Assembly (NCBI GenBank): GCA_943737045.1
Contig: CALSFV010000019.1
Location: 124,001 to 188,000, forward strand
Length of the DNA: 64,000 nt
Reading direction: 5' to 3'
Origin: Parapristionchus giblindavisi
Lineage: Eukaryota > Nematoda > Chromadorea > Rhabditida > Diplogasteridae
Part shown: positions 14,475 through 29,534 of the stretch, in pieces
How the letters are laid out: each line of letters begins with the position of its first letter
Numbering within the stretch: the first letter of the stretch is position 1
Translations under genes and position numbers: made by a program
The notes under the pieces: generated by a model
Told to the model about the DNA's origin: nothing
The model's database searches: none
The model's input: only the letters and a program-made list of their open reading frames with translations

Positions 14475-17400
14475 CTGAAGTGCGTCTCATTCAGAATTTT
14501 TTCCTCTTTCACATAGTATATCACTCGCTGAGTATCATTGACAATTTGACTTGTAACGTGCTGTTTTGTACCTACTGAAAGATAAATTTACATATTGGCC
14601 GTACTGACCACTTTGAAATAGTTTATCTTATTCAGAATTTTTCGCTCTTTCATTTGGTATATGACACGATAGGATTCATTTTCATTTTCATATTTCTCAA
14701 GTTATCTTGATCATATCAGAGTAAAAGCTACTTTTGTACTTCGATCATTATAGCAGCAGTAAAATATTACAGATCGACATGACCTGAAGTGCGTCTCATT
14801 CAGAATTTTTTCCTCTTTCACATAGTATATCACTCGCTGAGTATCATTGACAATTTGACTTGTAACGTGCTGTTTTGTACCAAAAACAGAGAGTACTGAA
14901 AGATAAATTTACATATTGGCCGTACTGACCACTTTGAAATAGTTTATCTTATTCAGAATTTTTCGCTCTTTCATTTGGTATATGACACGATAGGATTCAT
15001 TTTCATTTTCATATTTCTCAAGTTATCTTGATCATATCAGAGTAAAAGCTACTTTTGTACTTCGATCATTATAGCAGCAGTAAAATATTACAGATCGACA
15101 TGACCTGAAGTGCGTCTCATTCAGAATTTTTTCCTCTTTCACATAGTATATCACTCGCTGAGTATCATTGACAATTTGACTTGTAACGTGCTGTTTTGTA
15201 CCAAAAACAGAGAGTACTGAAAGATAAATTTACATATTGGCCGTACTGACCACTTTGAAATAGTTTATCTTATTCAGAATTTTTCGCTCTTTCATTTGGT
15301 ATATGACACGATAGGATTCATTTTTCATTTTCATATTTCTCAAGTTATCTTGATCATATCAGAGTAAAGGCTACTTTTGTACTTCGATCATTATAGCAGC
15401 AGTAAAATATTACAGACCGACATGAACTGAAGTGCGTCTCATTCAGAATTTTTTCCTCTTTCACATAGTATATCACTCGCTGAGTATCATTGACAATTTG
15501 ACTTGTAACGTGCTGTTTTGTACCAAAAACAGAGAGTACTGAAAGATAAATTTACATATTGGCCGTACTGACCACTTTGAAATAGTTTATCTTATTCAGA
15601 ATTTTTCGCTCTTTCATTTGGTATATGACACGATAGGATTCATTTTCATTTTCATATTTCTCAAGTTATCTTGATCATATCAGAGTAAAAGCTACTTTTG
15701 TACTTCGATAATTATAGCAGCAGTAAAATATTACAGATCGACATGACCTGAAGTGCGTCTCATTCAGAATTTTTTCCTCTTTCACATAGTATATCACTCG
15801 CTGAGTATCATTGACAATTTGACTTGTAACGTGCTGTTTTGTACCAAAAACAGAGAGTACTGAAAGATAAATTTACATATTGGCCGTACTGACCACTTTG
15901 AAATAGTTTATCTTATTCAGAATTTTTCGCTATTTCATTTGGTATATGACACGATAGGTTTCAATTTTCATTTCCATATTTCTCAAGTTATCTTGATCAT
16001 ATCAGAGTAAAAGCTACTTTTGTACTTCGATCATTATAGCAGCAGTAAAATATTACAGATCGACATGACCTGAAGTGTGTCTCATTCAGAATTTTTTCCT
16101 CTTTCACATAGTATATCACTCGCTGAGTATCATTGACAATTTGACTTGAAACATACTGTTTTGTACCAAAAACAGAGAGTACTGAAAGATAAATTTACAT
16201 ATTGGCCGTACTGACCACTTTGAAATAGTTTATCTTATTCAGAATTTTTCGCTCTTTCATTTGGTATATGACACGATAGGATTCATTTTTCATTTTCATA
16301 TTTCTCAAGTTATCTTGATCATATCAGAGTAAAGGCTACTTTTGTACTTCGATCATTATAGCAGCAGTAAAATATTACAGACCGACATGAACTGAAGTGC
16401 GTCTCATTCAGAATTTTTTCCTCTTTCACATAGTATATCACTCGCTGAGTATCATTGACAATTTGACTTGTAACGTGCTGTTTTGTACCTACTGAAAGAT
16501 AAATTTACATATTGGCCGTACTGACCACTTTGAAATAGTTTATCTTATTCAGAATTTTTCGCTCTTTCATTTGGTATATGACACGATAGGATTCATTTTC
16601 ATTTTCATATTTCTCAAGTTATCTTGATCATATCAGAGTAAAAGCTACTTTTGTACTTCGATCATTATAGCAGCAGTAAAATATTACAGATCGACATGAC
16701 CTGAAGTGCGTCTCATTCAGAATTTTTTCCTCTTTCACATAGTATATCACTCGCTGAGTATCATTGACAATTTGACTTGTAACGTGCTGTTTTGTACCAA
16801 AAACAGAGAGTACTGAAAGATAAATTTACATATTGGCCGTACTGACCACTTTGAAATAGTTTATCTTATTCAGAATTTTTCGCTATTTCATTTGGTATAT
16901 GACACGATAGGTTTCAATTTTCATTTCCATATTTCTCAAGTTATCTTGATCATATCAGAGTAAAAGCTACTTTTGTACTTCGATCATTATAGCAGCAGTA
17001 AAATATTACAGATCGACATGACCTGAAGTGCGTCTCATTCAGAATTTTTTCCTCTTTCACATAGTATATCACTCGCTGAGTATCATTGACAATTTGACTT
17101 GTAACGTGCTGTTTTGTACCAAAAACAGAGAGTACTGAAAGATAAATTTACATATTGGCCGTACTGACCACTTTGAAATAGTTTATCTTATCCAGAATTT
17201 TTCGCTCTTTCATTTGGTATATGACACGATAGGATTCATTTTCATTTTCATATTTCTCAAGTTATCTTGATCATATCAGAGTAAAAGGTACTTTTGTACT
17301 TCGATCATTATAGCAGCAGTAAAATATTACAGATCGACATGACCTGAAGTGCGTCTCATTCAGAATTTTTTCCTCTTTCACATAGTATATCACTCGCTGA

Positions 17401-19570
17401 GTATCATTGACAATTTGACTTGTAACGTGCTGTTTTGTACCAAAAACAGAGAGTACTGAAAGATAAATTTACATATTGGCCGTACTGACCACTTTGAAAT
17501 AGTTTATCTTATTCAGAATTTTTCGCTATTTCATTTGGTATATGACACGATAGGTTTCAATTTTCATTTCCATATTTCTCAAGTTATCTTGATCATATCA
17601 GAGTAAAAGCTACTTTTGTACTTCGATCATTATAGCAGCAGTAAAATATTACAGATCGACATGACCTGAAGTGTGTCTCATTCAGAATTTTTTCCTCTTT
17701 CACATAGTATATCACTCGCTGAGTATCATTGACAATTTGACTTGAAACATACTGTTTTGTACCAAAAACAGAGAGTACTGAAAGATAAATTTACATATTG
17801 GCCGTACTGACCACTTTGAAATAGTTTCTTATTCAGAATTTTTCGCTCTTTCATTTGGTATATGACACGATAGGATTCATTTTTCATTTTCATATTTCTC
17901 AAGTTATCTTGATCATATCAGAGTAAAGGCTACTTTTGTACTTCGATCATTATAGCAGCAGTTAAATATTACAGATCGACATGAACTGAAGAGCGTCTCA
18001 TTCAGAATTTTTTCCTCTTTCACATAGTATATCACTCGCTGAGTATCATTGACAATTTGACTTGTAACGTGCTGTTTTGTACCAAAAACAGAGAGTACTG
18101 AAAGATAAATTTACATATTGGCCGTACTGACCACTTTGAAATAGTTTATCTTATTCCGAATTTTTCGCTCTTTCATTTGGTATATGGCACGATAGGATTC
18201 ATTTTCATTTTCATATTTCTCAAGTTATCTTGATCATATCAGAGTAAAGGCTACTTTTGTACTTCGATCATTATAGCAGCAGTTAAATATTACAGATCGA
18301 CATGAACTGAAGTGCGTCTCATTCAGAATTTTTTCCTCTTTCACATAGTATATCACTCGCTGAGTATCATTGACAATTTGACTTGTAACATACTGTTGTG
18401 TACCAAAAACAGAGAGTACTGAAAGATAAATTTACATATTGGCCGTACTGACCACTTTGAAATAGTTTATCTTGTTCAGAATTTTTCGCTCTTTCATTTG
18501 GTATATGGCACGATAGGTTTCATTTTTCATTTCCATATTTCTCAAGTTATCTTGATCATATCAGAGTAAAAGCTACTTTTGTACTTCGATCATTATAGCT
18601 GCAGTAAAATATTACAGATCGACATGACCTGAAGTGTGTCTCATTCAGAATTTTTTCCTCTTTCACATAGTATATCACTCGCTGAGTATCATTGACAATT
18701 TGACTTGAAACATACTGTTTTGTACCAAAAACAGAGAGTACTGAAAGATAAATTTACATATTGGCCGTACTGACCACTTTGAAATAGTTTATCTTATTCA
18801 GTATTTTTTGCTCTTTCATTTGGTATATGACACGATAGGATTCATTTTCATTTTCATATTTCTCAAGTTATCTTGATCATATCAGAGTAAAGGATACTTT
18901 TGTACTTCGATCATTATAGCAGCAGTTAAATATTACAGATCGACATGAACTGAAGTGCGTCTCATTCAGAATTTTTTCCTCTTTCACATAGTATATCACT
19001 CGCTGAGTATCATTGACAATTTGACATGTAACATACTGTTTTGTACCAAAAACAGAGAGTACTGAAAGATAAATTTACATATTGGCCGTACTGACCACTT
19101 TGAAATAGTTTATCTTATTCAGAATTTTTCGCTCTTTCATTTGGTATATGGCACGATAGGTTTCATTTTTCATTTCCATATTTCTCAAGTTATCTTGATC
19201 ATATCAGAGTAAAAGCTACTTTTGTACTTCGATCATTATAGCAGCAGTAAAATATTACAGATCGACATGACCTGAAGTGTCTCTCATTCAGAATTTTTTC
19301 CTCTTTCACATAGTATATCACTCGCTGAGTATCATTGACAATTTGACTTGAAACATACTGTTTTGTACCAAAAACAGAGAGTACTGAAAGATAAATTTAC
19401 ATATTGGCCGTACTGACCACTTTGAAATAGTTTATCTTATTCAGAATTTTTCGCTCTTTCATTTGGTATATGACACGATAGGATTCATTTTTCATTTTCA
19501 TATTTCTCAAGTTATCTTGATCATATCAGAGTAAAGGCTACTTTTGTACTTCGATCATTATAGCAGCAGT
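14475..19570 (+). repeat. 5.1-kb segmental duplication, copy 1 (partner 20868-25965)
   Basis: The two copies share rare markers at a constant offset. The 12-bp deletion is at 14571/20964 and 16488/22881. The variant CGATAATT is at about 15706/22099, TCCAG at 17191/23584, AGAGCG at 17990/24385, and AGTGTCTCTC at 19276/25671. The offset is 6393 bp and becomes 6395 bp after a 2-bp deletion in copy 1 near 17828. The left boundary is the CCTG/AACTG difference at 14474/20867. The right boundary is the AGTA/AGTT difference after 19570/25965. Only a few substitutions were seen between copies, for example GGTAC near 17287. Confidence 0.85.
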
Positions 19571-20867
19571 AAAATATTACAGACCGACATGAACTGAAGT
19601 GCGTCTCATTCAGAATTTTTTCCTCTTTCACATAGTATATCACTCGCTGAGTATCATTGACAATTTGACTTGTAACGTGCTGTTTTGTACCTACTGAAAG
19701 ATAAATTTACATATTGGCCGTACTGACCACTTTGAAATAGTTTATCTTATTCAGAATTTTTCGCTCTTTCATTTGGTATATGACACGATAGGATTCATTT
19801 TCATTTTCATATTTCTCAAGTTATCTTGATCATATCAGAGTAAAAGCTACTTTTGTACTTCGATCATTATAGCAGCAGTAAAATATTACAGATCGACATG
19901 ACCTGAAGTGCGTCTCATTCAGAATTTTTTCCTCTTTCACATAGTATATCACTCGCTGAGTATCATTGACAATTTGACTTGTAACGTGCTGTTTTGTACC
20001 AAAAACAGAGAGTACTGAAAGATAAATTTACATATTGGCCGTACTGACCACTTTGAAATAGTTTATCTTATTCAGAATTTTTCGCTCTTTCATTTGGTAT
20101 ATGACACGATAGGATTCATTTTCATTTTCATATTTCTCAAGTTATCTTGATCATATCAGAGTAAAAGCTACTTTTGTACTTCGATCATTATAGCAGCAGT
20201 AAAATATTACAGATCGACATGACCTGAAGTGCGTCTCATTCAGAATTTTTTCCTCTTTCACATAGTATATCACTCGCTGAGTATCATTGACAATTTGACT
20301 TGTAACGTGCTGTTTTGTACCAAAAACAGAGAGTACTGAAAGATAAATTTACATATTGGCCGTACTGACCACTTTGAAATAGTTTATCTTATTCAGAATT
20401 TTTCGCTCTTTCATTTGGTATATGACACGATAGGATTCATTTTTCATTTTCATATTTCTCAAGTTATCTTGATCATATCAGAGTAAAGGCTACTTTTGTA
20501 CTTCGATCATTATAGCAGCAGTAAAATATTACAGACCGACATGAACTGAAGTGCGTCTCATTCAGAATTTTTTCCTCTTTCACATAGTATATCACTCGCT
20601 GAGTATCATTGACAATTTGACTTGTAACGTGCTGTTTTGTACCAAAAACAGAGAGTACTGAAAGATAAATTTACATATTGGCCGTACTGACCACTTTGAA
20701 ATAGTTTATCTTATTCAGAATTTTTCGCTCTTTCATTTGGTATATGACACGATAGGATTCATTTTTCATTTTCATATTTCTCAAGTTATCTTGATCATAT
20801 CAGAGTAAAGGCTACTTTTGTACTTCGATCATTATAGCAGCAGTAAAATATTACAGACCGACATGAA

Positions 20868-23800
20868 CTGAAGTGCGTCTCATTCAGAATTTTTTCCTCT
20901 TTCACATAGTATATCACTCGCTGAGTATCATTGACAATTTGACTTGTAACGTGCTGTTTTGTACCTACTGAAAGATAAATTTACATATTGGCCGTACTGA
21001 CCACTTTGAAATAGTTTATCTTATTCAGAATTTTTCGCTCTTTCATTTGGTATATGACACGATAGGATTCATTTTCATTTTCATATTTCTCAAGTTATCT
21101 TGATCATATCAGAGTAAAAGCTACTTTTGTACTTCGATCATTATAGCAGCAGTAAAATATTACAGATCGACATGACCTGAAGTGCGTCTCATTCAGAATT
21201 TTTTCCTCTTTCACATAGTATATCACTCGCTGAGTATCATTGACAATTTGACTTGTAACGTGCTGTTTTGTACCAAAAACAGAGAGTACTGAAAGATAAA
21301 TTTACATATTGGCCGTACTGACCACTTTGAAATAGTTTATCTTATTCAGAATTTTTCGCTCTTTCATTTGGTATATGACACGATAGGATTCATTTTCATT
21401 TTCATATTTCTCAAGTTATCTTGATCATATCAGAGTAAAAGCTACTTTTGTACTTCGATCATTATAGCAGCAGTAAAATATTACAGATCGACATGACCTG
21501 AAGTGCGTCTCATTCAGAATTTTTTCCTCTTTCACATAGTATATCACTCGCTGAGTATCATTGACAATTTGACTTGTAACGTGCTGTTTTGTACCAAAAA
21601 CAGAGAGTACTGAAAGATAAATTTACATATTGGCCGTACTGACCACTTTGAAATAGTTTATCTTATTCAGAATTTTTCGCTCTTTCATTTGGTATATGAC
21701 ACGATAGGATTCATTTTTCATTTTCATATTTCTCAAGTTATCTTGATCATATCAGAGTAAAGGCTACTTTTGTACTTCGATCATTATAGCAGCAGTAAAA
21801 TATTACAGACCGACATGAACTGAAGTGCGTCTCATTCAGAATTTTTTCCTCTTTCACATAGTATATCACTCGCTGAGTATCATTGACAATTTGACTTGTA
21901 ACGTGCTGTTTTGTACCAAAAACAGAGAGTACTGAAAGATAAATTTACATATTGGCCGTACTGACCACTTTGAAATAGTTTATCTTATTCAGAATTTTTC
22001 GCTCTTTCATTTGGTATATGACACGATAGGATTCATTTTCATTTTCATATTTCTCAAGTTATCTTGATCATATCAGAGTAAAAGCTACTTTTGTACTTCG
22101 ATAATTATAGCAGCAGTAAAATATTACAGATCGACATGACCTGAAGTGCGTCTCATTCAGAATTTTTTCCTCTTTCACATAGTATATCACTCGCTGAGTA
22201 TCATTGACAATTTGACTTGTAACGTGCTGTTTTGTACCAAAAACAGAGAGTACTGAAAGATAAATTTACATATTGGCCGTACTGACCACTTTGAAATAGT
22301 TTATCTTATTCAGAATTTTTCGCTATTTCATTTGGTATATGACACGATAGGTTTCAATTTTCATTTCCATATTTCTCAAGTTATCTTGATCATATCAGAG
22401 TAAAAGCTACTTTTGTACTTCGATCATTATAGCAGCAGTAAAATATTACAGATCGACATGACCTGAAGTGTGTCTCATTCAGAATTTTTTCCTCTTTCAC
22501 ATAGTATATCACTCGCTGAGTATCATTGACAATTTGACTTGAAACATACTGTTTTGTACCAAAAACAGAGAGTACTGAAAGATAAATTTACATATTGGCC
22601 GTACTGACCACTTTGAAATAGTTTATCTTATTCAGAATTTTTCGCTCTTTCATTTGGTATATGACACGATAGGATTCATTTTTCATTTTCATATTTCTCA
22701 AGTTATCTTGATCATATCAGAGTAAAGGCTACTTTTGTACTTCGATCATTATAGCAGCAGTAAAATATTACAGACCGACATGAACTGAAGTGCGTCTCAT
22801 TCAGAATTTTTTCCTCTTTCACATAGTATATCACTCGCTGAGTATCATTGACAATTTGACTTGTAACGTGCTGTTTTGTACCTACTGAAAGATAAATTTA
22901 CATATTGGCCGTACTGACCACTTTGAAATAGTTTATCTTATTCAGAATTTTTCGCTCTTTCATTTGGTATATGACACGATAGGATTCATTTTCATTTTCA
23001 TATTTCTCAAGTTATCTTGATCATATCAGAGTAAAAGCTACTTTTGTACTTCGATCATTATAGCAGCAGTAAAATATTACAGATCGACATGACCTGAAGT
23101 GCGTCTCATTCAGAATTTTTTCCTCTTTCACATAGTATATCACTCGCTGAGTATCATTGACAATTTGACTTGTAACGTGCTGTTTTGTACCAAAAACAGA
23201 GAGTACTGAAAGATAAATTTACATATTGGCCGTACTGACCACTTTGAAATAGTTTATCTTATTCAGAATTTTTCGCTATTTCATTTGGTATATGACACGA
23301 TAGGTTTCAATTTTCATTTCCATATTTCTCAAGTTATCTTGATCATATCAGAGTAAAAGCTACTTTTGTACTTCGATCATTATAGCAGCAGTAAAATATT
23401 ACAGATCGACATGACCTGAAGTGCGTCTCATTCAGAATTTTTTCCTCTTTCACATAGTATATCACTCGCTGAGTATCATTGACAATTTGACTTGTAACGT
23501 GCTGTTTTGTACCAAAAACAGAGAGTACTGAAAGATAAATTTACATATTGGCCGTACTGACCACTTTGAAATAGTTTATCTTATCCAGAATTTTTCGCTC
23601 TTTCATTTGGTATATGACACGATAGGATTCATTTTCATTTTCATATTTCTCAAGTTATCTTGATCATATCAGAGTAAAAGCTACTTTTGTACTTCGATCA
23701 TTATAGCAGCAGTAAAATATTACAGATCGACATGACCTGAAGTGCGTCTCATTCAGAATTTTTTCCTCTTTCACATAGTATATCACTCGCTGAGTATCAT

Positions 23801-25965
23801 TGACAATTTGACTTGTAACGTGCTGTTTTGTACCAAAAACAGAGAGTACTGAAAGATAAATTTACATATTGGCCGTACTGACCACTTTGAAATAGTTTAT
23901 CTTATTCAGAATTTTTCGCTATTTCATTTGGTATATGACACGATAGGTTTCAATTTTCATTTCCATATTTCTCAAGTTATCTTGATCATATCAGAGTAAA
24001 AGCTACTTTTGTACTTCGATCATTATAGCAGCAGTAAAATATTACAGATCGACATGACCTGAAGTGTGTCTCATTCAGAATTTTTTCCTCTTTCACATAG
24101 TATATCACTCGCTGAGTATCATTGACAATTTGACTTGAAACATACTGTTTTGTACCAAAAACAGAGAGTACTGAAAGATAAATTTACATATTGGCCGTAC
24201 TGACCACTTTGAAATAGTTTATCTTATTCAGAATTTTTCGCTCTTTCATTTGGTATATGACACGATAGGATTCATTTTTCATTTTCATATTTCTCAAGTT
24301 ATCTTGATCATATCAGAGTAAAGGCTACTTTTGTACTTCGATCATTATAGCAGCAGTTAAATATTACAGATCGACATGAACTGAAGAGCGTCTCATTCAG
24401 AATTTTTTCCTCTTTCACATAGTATATCACTCGCTGAGTATCATTGACAATTTGACTTGTAACGTGCTGTTTTGTACCAAAAACAGAGAGTACTGAAAGA
24501 TAAATTTACATATTGGCCGTACTGACCACTTTGAAATAGTTTATCTTATTCCGAATTTTTCGCTCTTTCATTTGGTATATGGCACGATAGGATTCATTTT
24601 TATTTTCATATTTCTCAAGTTATCTTGATCATATCAGAGTAAAGGCTACTTTTGTACTTCGATCATTATAGCAGCAGTTAAATATTACAGATCGACATGA
24701 ACTGAAGTGCGTCTCATTCAGAATTTTTTCCTCTTTCACATAGTATATCACTCGCTGAGTATCATTGACAATTTGACTTGTAACATACTGTTGTGTACCA
24801 AAAACAGAGAGTACTGAAAGATAAATTTACATATTGGCCGTACTGACCACTTTGAAATAGTTTATCTTGTTCAGAATTTTTCGCTCTTTCATTTGGTATA
24901 TGGCACGATAGGTTTCATTTTTCATTTCCATATTTCTCAAGTTATCTTGATCATATCAGAGTAAAAGCTACTTTTGTACTTCGATCATTATAGCTGCAGT
25001 AAAATATTACAGATCGACATGACCTGAAGTGTGTCTCATTCAGAATTTTTTCCTCTTTCACATAGTATATCACTCGCTGAGTATCATTGACAATTTGACT
25101 TGAAACATACTGTTTTGTACCAAAAACAGAGAGTACTGAAAGATAAATTTACATATTGGCCGTACTGACCACTTTGAAATAGTTTATCTTATTCAGTATT
25201 TTTTGCTCTTTCATTTGGTATATGACACGATAGGATTCATTTTCATTTTCATATTTCTCAAGTTATCTTGATCATATCAGAGTAAAGGATACTTTTGTAC
25301 TTCGATCATTATAGCAGCAGTTAAATATTACAGATCGACATGAACTGAAGTGCGTCTCATTCAGAATTTTTTCCTCTTTCACATAGTATATCACTCGCTG
25401 AGTATCATTGACAATTTGACATGTAACATACTGTTTTGTACCAAAAACAGAGAGTACTGAAAGATAAATTTACATATTGGCCGTACTGACCACTTTGAAA
25501 TAGTTTATCTTATTCAGAATTTTTCGCTCTTTCATTTGGTATATGGCACGATAGGTTTCATTTTTCATTTCCATATTTCTCAAGTTATCTTGATCATATC
25601 AGAGTAAAAGCTACTTTTGTACTTCGATCATTATAGCAGCAGTAAAATATTACAGATCGACATGACCTGAAGTGTCTCTCATTCAGAATTTTTTCCTCTT
25701 TCACATAGTATATCACTCGCTGAGTATCATTGACAATTTGACTTGAAACATACTGTTTTGTACCAAAAACAGAGAGTACTGAAAGATAAATTTACATATT
25801 GGCCGTACTGACCACTTTGAAATAGTTTATCTTATTCAGAATTTTTCGCTCTTTCATTTGGTATATGACACGATAGGATTCATTTTTCATTTTCATATTT
25901 CTCAAGTTATCTTGATCATATCAGAGTAAAGGCTACTTTTGTACTTCGATCATTATAGCAGCAGT
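20868..25965 (+). repeat. 5.1-kb segmental duplication, copy 2
   Basis: This is the partner of 14475-19570, with the same ordered run of about 16 monomers, including two 12-bp-deleted copies at 20964 and 22881. Between the two copies lies another 12-bp-deleted monomer at 19690, 1274 bp before 20964, so the region was extended by more than one event. A private substitution (CATTTTTATTTTC near 24596-24608) separates this copy from copy 1. Confidence 0.85.
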
Positions 25966-28900
25966 TAAATATTACAGATCGACATGAACTGAAGTGCGTC
26001 TCATTCAGAATTTTTTCCTCTTTCACATAGTATATCACTCGCTGAGTATCATTGACAATTTGACTTGTAACGTTCTGTTTTGTACCAAAAACAGAAAGTA
26101 CTGAAAGATAAATTTACATATTGGCCGTACTGACCACTTTGAAATAGTTTATCTTATTCAGAATTTTTCGCTCTTTCATTTGGTATATGACACGATAGGA
26201 TTCATTTTTCATTTTCATATTTCTCAAGTTATCTTGATCATATCAGAGTAAAAGCTACTTTTGTACTTCGATCATTATAGCAGCAGTTAAATATTACAGA
26301 TCGACATGAACTGAAGAGCGTCTCATTCAGAATTTTTTCCTCTTTCACATAGTATATCACTCGCTGAGTATCATTGACAATTTGACTTGTAACATACTGT
26401 TGTGTACCAAAAACAGAGAGTACTGAAAGATAAATTTACATATTGGCCGTACTGACCACTTTGAAATAGTTTATCTTATTCAGAAATTTTCGCTCTTTCA
26501 TTTGGTATATGACACGATAGGATTCATTTTTCATTTTCATATTTCTCAAGTTATCTTGATCATATCAGAGTAAAAGCTACTTTTGTACTTCGATCATTAT
26601 AGCAGCAGTTAAATATTACAGATCGACATGAACTGAAGTGCGTCTCATTCAGAATTTTTTCCTCTTTCACATAGTATATCACTCGCTGAGTATCATTGAC
26701 AATTTGACATGTAACATACTGTTTTGTACCAAAAACAGAGAGTACTGAAAGATAAATTTACATATTGGCCGTACTGACCACTTTGAAATAGTTTATCTTA
26801 TTCAGAATTTTTCGCTCTTTCATTTGGTATATGGCACGATAGGTTTCATTTTTCATTTCCATATTTCTCAAGTTATCTTGATCATATCAGAGTAAAAGCT
26901 ACTTTTGTACTTCGATCATTATAGCAGCAGTAAAATATTACAGATCGACATGACCTGAAGTGTCTCTCATTCAGAATTTTTTCCTCTTTCACATAGTATA
27001 TCACTCGCTGAGTATCATTGACAATTTGACTTGAAACATACTGTTTTGTACCAAAAACAGAGAGTACTGAAAGATAAATTTACATATTGGCCGTACTGAC
27101 CACTTTGAAATAGTTTATCTTATTCAGAATTTTTCGCTCTTTCATTTGGTATATGACACGATAGGATTCATTTTTCATTTTCATATTTCTCAAGTTATCT
27201 TGATCATATCAGAGTAAAGGCTACTTTTGTACTTCGATCATTATAGCAGCAGTTAAATATTACAGATCGACATGAACTGAAGTGCGTCTCATTCAGAATT
27301 TTTTCCTCTTTCACATAGTATATCACTCGCTGAGTATCATTGACAATTTGACTTGTAACGTTCTGTTTTGTACCAAAAACAGAAAGTACTGAAAGATAAA
27401 TTTACATATTGGCCGTACTGACCACTTTGAAATAGTTTATCTTATTCAGAATTTTTCGCTCTTTCATTTGGTATATGACACGATAGGATTCATTTTTCAT
27501 TTTCATATTTCTCAAGTTATCTTGATCATATCAGAGTAAAAGCTACTTTTGTACTTCGATCATTATAGCAGCAGTTAAATATTACAGATCGACATGAACT
27601 GAAGAGCGTCTCATTCAGAATTTTTTCCTCTTTCACATAGTATATCACTCGCTGAGTATCATTGACAATTTGACTTGTAACATACTGTTGTGTACCAAAA
27701 ACAGAGAGTACTGAAAGATAAATTTACATATTGGCCGTACTGACCACTTTGAAATAGTTTATCTTATTCAGAAATTTTCGCTCTTTCATTTGGTATATGA
27801 CACGATAGGATTCATTTTTCATTTTCATATTTCTCAAGTTATCTTGATCATATCAGAGTAAAAGCTACTTTTGAACTTCGATCATTATAGCAGCAGTTAA
27901 ATATTACAGATCGACATGAACTGAAGTGCGTCTCATTCAGAATTTTTTCCTCTTTCACATAGTATATCACTCGCTGAGTATCATTGACAATTTGACATGT
28001 AACATACTGTTTTGTACCAAAAACAGAGAGTACTGAAAGATAAATTTACATATTGGCCGTACTGACCACTTTGAAATAGTTTATCTTATTCAGAATTTTT
28101 CGCTCTTTCATTTGGTATATGGCACGATAGGTTTCATTTTTCATTTCCATATTTCTCAAGTTATCTTGATCATATCAGAGTAAAAGCTACTTTTGTACTT
28201 CGATCATTATAGCAGCAGTAAAATATTACAGATCGACATGACCTGAAGTGTCTCTCATTCAGAATTTTTTCCTCTTTCACATAGTATATCACTCGCTGAG
28301 TATCATTGACAATTTGACTTGAAACATACTGTTTTGTACCAAAAACAGAGAGTACTGAAAGATAAATTTACATATTGGCCGTACTGACCACTTTGAAATA
28401 GTTTATCTTATTCAGAATTTTTCGCTCTTTCATTTGGTATATGACACGATAGGATTCATTTTTCATTTTCATATTTCTCAAGTTATCTTGATTATATCAG
28501 AGTAAAGGCTACTTTTGTACTTCGATCATTATAGCAGCAGTTAAATATTACAGATCGACATGAACTGAAGTGCGTCTCATTCAGAATTTTTTCCTCTTTC
28601 ACATAGTATATCACTCGCTGAGTATCATTGACAATTTGACTTGTAACGTTCTGTTTTGTACCAAAAACAGAAAGTACTGAAAGATAAATTTACATATTGG
28701 CCGTACTGACCACTTTGAAATAGTTTATCTTATTCAGAATTTTTCGCTCTTTCATTTGGTATATGACACGATAGGATTCATTTTTCATTTTCATATTTCT
28801 CAAGTTATCTTGATCATATCAGAGTAAAAGCTACTTTTGTACTTCGATCATTATAGCAGCAGTTAAATATTACAGATCGACATGAACTGAAGAGCGTCTC

Positions 28901-29534
28901 ATTCAGAATTTTTTCCTCTTTCACATAGTATATCACTCGCTGAGTATCATTGACAATTTGACTTGTAACATACTGTTGTGTACCAAAAACAGAGAGTACT
29001 GAAAGATAAATTTACATATTGGCCGTACTGACCACTTTGAAATAGTTTATCTTATTCAGAAATTTTCGCTCTTTCATTTGGTATATGACACGATAGGATT
29101 CATTTTTCATTTTCATATTTCTCAAGTTATCTTGATCATATCAGAGTAAAAGCTACTTTTGTACTTCGATCATTATAGCAGCAGTTAAATATTACAGATC
29201 GACATGAACTGAAGTTCGTCTCATTCAGAATTTTTTCCTCTTTCACATAGTATATCACTCGCTGAGTATCATTGACAATTTGACTTGTAACGTGCTGTTT
29301 TGTACCAAAAACAGAGAGTACTGAAAGATAAATTTACATATTGGCCGTACTGACCACTTTGAAATAGTTTATCTTATTCAGAATTTTTCGCTCTTTCATT
29401 TGGTATATGGCACGATAGGTTTCATTTTTCATTTCCATATTTCTCAAGTTATCTTGATCATATCAGAGTAAAAGCTACTTTTGTACTTCGATCATTATAG
29501 CAGCAGTAAAATATTACAGATCGACATGACCTGA
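25671..29534 (+). repeat. Four-monomer HOR, period 1288 bp, three copies
   Basis: AGTGTCTCTC occurs at 25671, 26959, 28247 and 29535, with three spacings of exactly 1288 bp, which is four monomers of 322 bp. The allele CGTTCTG recurs at 26071, 27359 and 28647. Order within the unit is a GTCTCTC/CTTGAAAC form, a CGTTCTG/CAGAAAG form, an AGAGCG/TTGTG/CAGAAATTT form and a CATGTAAC/GGCACG form. In the last copy the fourth slot holds an AGTTCG monomer instead. Confidence 0.87.
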
